A stretch of DNA of 12,060 nt from Isotricha intestinalis (lineage: Eukaryota > Ciliophora > Litostomatea > Vestibuliferida > Isotrichidae): positions 1-12,060 of the forward strand of contig JAJJLU010004527.1 in NCBI GenBank assembly GCA_023807065.1. Direction: 5' to 3'. Positions within the stretch are counted from its first letter, which is position 1. Every line of letters starts with the position of its first letter. The position numbers were made by a program, and so were the translations under genes. The notes beneath the pieces were generated by a model. It was not told where the DNA came from and ran no database searches. It saw nothing but the letters and a program-made list of their open reading frames with translations. This document shows, in pieces, positions 8,701 to 12,060 of this stretch.

Positions 8701-8957
8701 TTGGAGGAAGAGCTCTTAGAGTTCATGCATTATCAATTAAACAACATTTACAATGTTTAGGTATTGCTTCTCTTACTTTAGTATGCGGTTTCTTTGTCAA
8801 ACTTCTTCCTATTGATACCACTGAACCTGTTACTTATGGAGAAGACCAAGAAAAACCTGTTGTTCAAAAAAGCAGACAAGCTGGATTTGGTTATAGAAGT
8901 AGAGGAGGTAAAAAGATGAATGCTAATATCAGTGGTTTAAGCTCTTCTAAACAATAA
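5763..8957 (+). CDS. P2B-type Ca2+-transporting ATPase (PMCA-like)
   Basis: This 1064-residue P-type pump moves Ca2+ out of the cytosol using ATP, and most likely sits in the plasma membrane or a calcium-storing vacuole. Visible motifs, in order: TGES 216-219 (actuator), PEGLP 355-359 in M4, DKTGTLT with the phosphorylated Asp398, KGAPE 513-517 (nucleotide site), TGDN 626-629, and DGTND 747-751. M6 carries N841-x3-D845 in NLIMDSFASLA, the single calcium site of P2B pumps, unlike SERCA. M1 and M2 lie near 101-118 and 127-146, M5 to M10 between about 803 and 1012. The tail after M10 is only about 50 residues and shows no clear calmodulin-binding helix, nor does the 98-residue N-terminus, so autoinhibition may be absent or different. 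No intron interrupts it. The stop TAA is at 8955-8957. Confidence 0.96.
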   Translation: MKSNLNERLLEGVEDEGDIDFKQIFNNEYNIDDRSEKYYLEHCKSAEHLAEIFRTDLKNGLNSKNKGDLEWREKKWGNNHLPPEEENSILQHIIDCFEDATLRVLLLASIVSLIIGIAKDGMGTGWIEGTAIFSAVFIVVSISSYMNYNEKEQFLKLSRETKLKTVVVVRDGMEKQISLEDVLVGDILKLRIGDIINVDCIIYGNGKAEMDESPVTGESDLMKKIPTFEKKDNKYACPFIFSGSQVQDGTGNMLVCAVGDKTFEGANKALLNVEGKKGEDGEDANLTPLKKQLGELADMIGDMGYIMAILIGCLMIVKECIIRLTMGLPLITTETIDVFVNAFIIAVTVIVVAIPEGLPMAVTISLAYSVEKMKDEHNLVKHLDKSEAMGNVNNVCTDKTGTLTKGVMELIKIWIEKQDFEIERGDITDERLRKLIYECMWKNITVVESINEKGETVLSGDMTEKAIYNYLKKGNYQLSGNRTGDYILPFKSDYKYMMNIYKNDDGSYTLYAKGAPERIGEFMTKFQGENGEIEDFEENKDLLFNTQQEYAERSIRTLVFGYKNLNEEEIKACEEKFPEKDLPFFQELAKDLIFGFMIGIRDNNRPEVPGAIAACGRAGITVRMVTGDNINTALSISRDVGIISADQIPDARKLAKQYRDEVEKNNKPIRTGLDSPVALEGEIFRVACGGLTKTKTEKALDIVLNDSEAFKHTVKRLKVIARASPEDKFLLVFGLKQMNNIVAVTGDGTNDAPALKQAHVGFAMGIRGTDIAKDAADIVLLDDSFSSIVTACKYGRNVYDCIRKFVQFQLTTNIVAVFMTFLGGIILKDSPLNAIQMLWVNLIMDSFASLALATESPSDALLLRKPYSREASILTPMMILNIISQAIFQILTLSIILFYGDKIFGVPSDRELEHFMWNDINGYHFTIFFDIFVFMQVFNSINARKLNKDEYNVFVGILGNWYYIFIQTFILCGQVLMVTFGGRALRVHALSIKQHLQCLGIASLTLVCGFFVKLLPIDTTEPVTYGEDQEKPVVQKSRQAGFGYRSRGGKKMNANISGLSSSKQ

Positions 8958-9000
8958 AATTAATTTTTCTCATTTTTTTTCACTTTTTTTTAGAAATTTT
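8958..9000 (+). other. T-rich trailer after the Ca2+-ATPase
   Basis: Runs of T on the coding strand follow the stop, opposite to the A-rich leaders before starts. This is probably the 3' untranslated region. No distinct polyadenylation signal can be singled out because AATAAA-like words are everywhere. Confidence 0.35.
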
Positions 9001-9152
9001 ATAAGGTTTATTAATCGTTATTATAGAATTATTTTCTTTATTTAGATTATGAATACTTTAAAAACAATTTAATTTTGATTGCATAGAAAATATTTAACAA
9101 AACCATTTAAATAATTAAAATCTTTTAAATTTAATAAAAAATAGCATTATAG

Positions 9153-9218
9153 TAAAAAATTTAAAAAAATCTAATTAAACAGTAAAATAAACATAGAAAA
9201 AAAACATAAATAAAAAAA
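9153..9218 (+). promoter_or_regulatory. A-rich leader before the casein kinase gene
   Basis: A tracts with scattered T lead into ATG 9219, the third clear case in the window. Probable untranslated leader. Confidence 0.35.
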
Positions 9219-10551
9219 ATGGATATATCAAACAAAGACCAATTAATAGGAAAAGTTCTTTTAGGAAAATATTTGATACTAAGAAAATTAGGTGAAGGTT
9301 CATTTGGAAGAATATATAAAGTAGAATATGAGAAAAAAAATTATGCTTTAAAAATAGAAAAAATAAGAAAAAGACATTCATTATTACAATCAGAATATAA
9401 AATAATGAAAATATTACAGGGAAGTAAAATAAATAAATCATTTAAATATATAAAAAAAAATTATAGATGGAATTCCTTATGTGAAAGAATATATAATATT
9501 TGAGAATTATAATATTATGGTAATGCAATTATTGGGTCTTTCATTAGAATCAAATTTAAATAAATTACCATCAAAAAAAATGTCATTGAAAACAGTATCA
9601 ATGTTAGGAATTCAAATGATAAAAATATTAAAAGATATTCATGATCAAAATTACATTCATAGAGATATAAAACCAGACAATTTTGCAATGGGAATAAATG
9701 AAGAAAGCAATAAATTATATATAATAGATTTTGGTTTAAGTAAATTATATAGAGATCCAATAACTTTAATTCAAAATCCTTTGATTAAAAAAAATAAATT
9801 AACTGGAACTGCGAGATATGCTTCAATTCATGCTTTAGAAGGTTATGAACAATCAAGAAGAGATGATTTAGAAAGTGTTGGTTATTTAATTATATATTTA
9901 TTAAAAGGAAAATTACCTTGGCAAGGTTTATTAATTAAAAATAAATCTGAGAAATATAATCAAATTCTTCTTAAAAAAAAACTAATTTCTAATGATGATT
10001 TATCTATTGACTTACCTTATCAAATTAATCATTTTTTATATTATGTTAAAAATTTAGGTTATGAAGAAGAACCTAATTATAATTATTTAGTTGAATTATT
10101 TATGGAAATTTTAAATAATTTAAATGAAAAATTTGATAGGATTTATGATTGGAATATAAATCAAACTTCTGTTTTTTCTAAAAATGGAAAAATAAATTCA
10201 ATTCGTTCTAGAAAATCATCTTTTACTCCTTTTGAGCATAAAAGAAAAAATACTTTAAATAATAATTTATTTTGTGATTATTCTTTTTTTTCAAATTATA
10301 AATCTAAACAAAATGAAACTTTAAGTAATTTATTACATTTTTCTTCTTTTCAAGATTATTTGATTAAAAGTAAACATGAAGAAGATGTTAAATCAATTCT
10401 TTCTGAAAATAAAGAAAAAGATAAATTATATGATAATAAATATATTTCTCAAGTTAGTAAAAATAAAACTTCAAGTTATTTATATAAGACAAATGTAAAT
10501 AATAGTAACAATAATAATAAATGTATTACTCAATGTTGTAGCATAATGTAG
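9219..10551 (+). CDS. Casein kinase 1 family Ser/Thr kinase, two exons
   Basis: Exons 9219-9423 and 9467-10551 join in phase 1 to give 429 residues. The junction restores LQGNGIPYVKEY, the conserved CK1 stretch that neither frame holds whole. The kinase domain covers about 16-295: glycine loop LGEGSFG (24-30), ATP lysine Lys45, catalytic HRDIKPDN (133-140), DFG (156-158), then TGTARYASIHALEGYEQSRRDD, the CK1 signature in place of APE. CK1 enzymes favour acidic or pre-phosphorylated sites and act widely in trafficking and signalling. The 130-residue tail is Ser, Asn and Lys rich and ends CCSIM: the last four residues fit a CaaX box (Met at X suggests farnesyl) with a second Cys that could be palmitoylated, so membrane anchoring is likely. 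Yeast Yck1/2 are anchored by C-terminal palmitoylation. The stop is TAG. Confidence 0.93.
9424..9466 (+). other. Spliceosomal intron, 43 nt, phase 1 (casein kinase gene)
   Basis: It opens GTAAAATAAATAA and closes AAATTATAG. Retained, it shifts the frame to a TGA at 9501-9503 and loses most of the kinase. Removed, it gives an Asn codon across the joint and the conserved GIPYVKEY follows. Its ends match those of the SNARE intron. Confidence 0.92.
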
Positions 10552-10740
10552 GAAAAAATTTTATTTTATAAATATTTAGAATAATATATTTCTTATTGTA
10601 AACGACAAATGTGTATATATTAAATTAATATTAATTATGGAAGGAGGTATAAAATAAATAGTTTGAAAATGAAATATAAAATTAAATATAATAAATAGAA
10701 TTTAAATCAATAAAAATATTTAAAATATAATTTTTTGATT

Positions 10741-11484
10741 TCATTCTGTATATAATTTCAATTTATTATCGTATTTTAATTTAGAAGTATCATTTCTAAT
10801 TAAATCAAGAAAATCATCTTTTCTTTTAATTTTATAAGCATGTAAAACATAATTATCAATTTCATTTTTACTTTTAATGTTATCTTGATTTGTAACATTA
10901 ATTAAATAATTTTTTAAATTTTCTTTTTTATAACTTTCTTTTGTTTTTTTATAAATCATAGATAATTGTTTAGATAAAGACATTTCTGAAATATTTTTAT
11001 CAATTATTTTTTTATTAAAAGGAATAATAGAAACACTTTCATTAACTCTTTTTAAATATTTTTTTTCTTTTTCATATAAAGGATTTCTATTATAATTAAT
11101 AATAAAAGGAAGTTTCTTCATTTTAATAATAGGATTTTTATAAGATTTACTTGTAATTGTATTTTCTTCTGATTTAGGTAAATTTTGTTCAGATAACATA
11201 TTTTTCATTAATAAACTAGAATTATTTAAGGCATTTCTATTTGATAATATATTTATTAAAGGAAATGAAGGTTCATCAAATAATTTATTTCTTCCTTTTC
11301 TTTTTAATTTTTCATTTGGAAGACAATCATTTACATCTATTTTTTTCCTGTTTGCTGCCATTCCATCATATGGAATTAATTTCCTTTTTTGCTTTAATAT
11401 TCTTGAAATAAATATTGCTTTTTCTGATGAATTAGGGTCTATTGTTATTGATTTTTCTATTGTGTTTTCATTTTTATTTTCCAT
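10741..11484 (-). CDS. Basic, low-complexity protein of unknown function
   Basis: The 247-residue product starts at the first ATG, 11484 (context AAAAAATGG). The frame runs seven codons further upstream to a TTG without an ATG. It ends in TGA at 10743-10741, the only TGA terminator seen among these genes. The protein is rich in Lys, Asn, Ser and Ile, mostly predicted disordered, with basic patches such as KQKRKL and KLKRKGR that resemble nuclear localisation signals, and no membrane segment or signal peptide. No domain is recognised. It is convergent with the casein kinase gene (189-base gap) and divergent from the dynein light chain gene. T-rich plus-strand sequence here gives the A-rich coding sense typical of the window, and its length in AT-rich DNA supports real coding. 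Confidence 0.7.
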   Translation of the reverse strand: MENKNENTIEKSITIDPNSSEKAIFISRILKQKRKLIPYDGMAANRKKIDVNDCLPNEKLKRKGRNKLFDEPSFPLINILSNRNALNNSSLLMKNMLSEQNLPKSEENTITSKSYKNPIIKMKKLPFIINYNRNPLYEKEKKYLKRVNESVSIIPFNKKIIDKNISEMSLSKQLSMIYKKTKESYKKENLKNYLINVTNQDNIKSKNEIDNYVLHAYKIKRKDDFLDLIRNDTSKLKYDNKLKLYTE

Positions 11485-11951
11485 TTTTTCAGTTTTGTGT
11501 TTCAAAAATCTAAAAAAAAATTGTAAAATAATTAATTAGAATATTTAATGTGTTTAAAATCAATGATTTTAAATAATAAATTCTAGTTTTTGAAATTACT
11601 CATTTTAATATATCTTTAAAAGATGAATATTAACTAATAATCTATTATTTTCACTTTAAATAATAAATCTTTAATAAAACAAATAACAATTTCATTCATA
11701 TTATTATTAAATTGATTTCTTTTTTTATCAGAAAATCTTTTAAATTATATTACAAAATTTATAAACAATTGATTCAAAATATATTATAATATTTGATTTA
11801 TTTGTTTTAAAGTAAAAATATATTTTGAAATATATTATCACATAATTAAATTCCTTAAATAAAAAACTTAATTAATTCATTTATATATTATTTAAATATT
11901 AAATCCATTTATTTAAATGAATTAATAAAATATTTAAAAGAATAACTTATA
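11485..11951. other. Divergent intergenic region
   Basis: This 467-base AT-rich spacer separates the starts of the minus-strand unknown gene and the plus-strand dynein light chain gene, so it should hold both promoters. A T9-AG sequence on the minus strand (about 11512-11522) looks like a 3' splice site, but upstream GT and ATG combinations tested give no continuous frame. No other gene is seen. Confidence 0.5.
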
Positions 11952-12060
11952 ATGGCACAAAGTGAACTTGATAAATTATTAAAAGCTTTTGAAGAGAAAA
12001 ATACTTCAATGGAATATTATATTTTATGTTCTTCTGAAGGAATACCATTTAAATCTAATT
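11952..12060 (+). CDS. Roadblock/LC7-type dynein light chain (5' part)
   Basis: An ATG at 11952 (context TATAATGG) opens 36 codons that run off the right edge. The peptide begins MAQSELDKLLKAF and then shows a short strand (YYILCSSEGIPFKS) matching the roadblock/LC7 fold, where family members read helix, then hydrophobic strand, then EGIPI-K/R-S/T. Roadblock light chains are about 95-105 residues, so roughly a third is present. In dynein they bind the intermediate chain as dimers and serve both cytoplasmic transport and ciliary motors. Related LC7 proteins also include Ragulator subunits and bacterial MglB, but the eukaryotic context and the EGIPFKS motif favour the dynein chain. An intron beyond the edge cannot be excluded. 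Confidence 0.75.
   Translation, partial: MAQSELDKLLKAFEEKNTSMEYYILCSSEGIPFKSN

Noticed and set aside
9481..9503. Casein kinase as a frameshifted pseudogene
   Set aside because: A clean GT...AG intron explains the break and all catalytic residues are intact.
10549..10551. TAG read as Gln, as in some ciliates
   Set aside because: TAA clearly ends several genes, no conserved domain needs TAG or TAA as Gln, and a CaaX-like end sits exactly before it.
11485..11530. Upstream exon for the minus-strand unknown gene through a T9-AG splice site
   Set aside because: The ATG and GT combinations tested gave the wrong phase or a stop at the joint, so the first ATG at 11484 is kept.

Overview
The window looks like nuclear DNA from a very AT-rich, gene-dense microbial eukaryote. 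The supporting signs are two short GT...AG introns (53 and 43 nt, both opening GTAAAA and closing ATAG), a tRNA gene with no encoded CCA, internal A and B boxes and a T6 Pol III terminator, and a protein set that includes a Q-SNARE, a casein kinase 1, a P2B calcium pump and a dynein light chain. TAA, TAG and TGA all appear as terminators and no conserved domain is interrupted by a stop, so the standard genetic code fits. The pump reads like protist P2B pumps. A ciliate or other protist with the standard code is plausible, but the species cannot be fixed from the sequence.

Layout, left to right: the 3' end of a lysine-rich unknown gene (1-183); a four-pass membrane protein with a ten-cysteine ectodomain and a poly-Glu tail (305-1612); a tail-anchored Q-SNARE whose first exon and intron lie upstream of its long open frame (1813-2672); an untranslated stretch holding a GC-rich patch, then tRNA-Val(AAC) on the minus strand (3218-3291); a long coiled-coil protein (3958-5127); a P2B-type Ca2+-ATPase (5763-8960); a casein kinase 1 split by a 43-nt intron and ending in a CaaX-like motif (9219-10551); a basic low-complexity unknown protein on the minus strand (10741-11484); and the 5' end of a roadblock/LC7 dynein light chain running off the right edge (11952-12060).

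The genes form no operon or defined pathway. A loose shared theme is membrane biology: a surface receptor-like protein, a fusion SNARE, a calcium pump, and a kinase likely anchored to membrane by lipids. The best leads for new biology are the Asp at the SNARE zero layer, the CaaX-like end of the casein kinase, the uncharacterised cysteine-rich membrane protein, and the compositionally odd GC patch at 2880-3210. I saw no mobile element, CRISPR array, virus-like gene or toxin gene.
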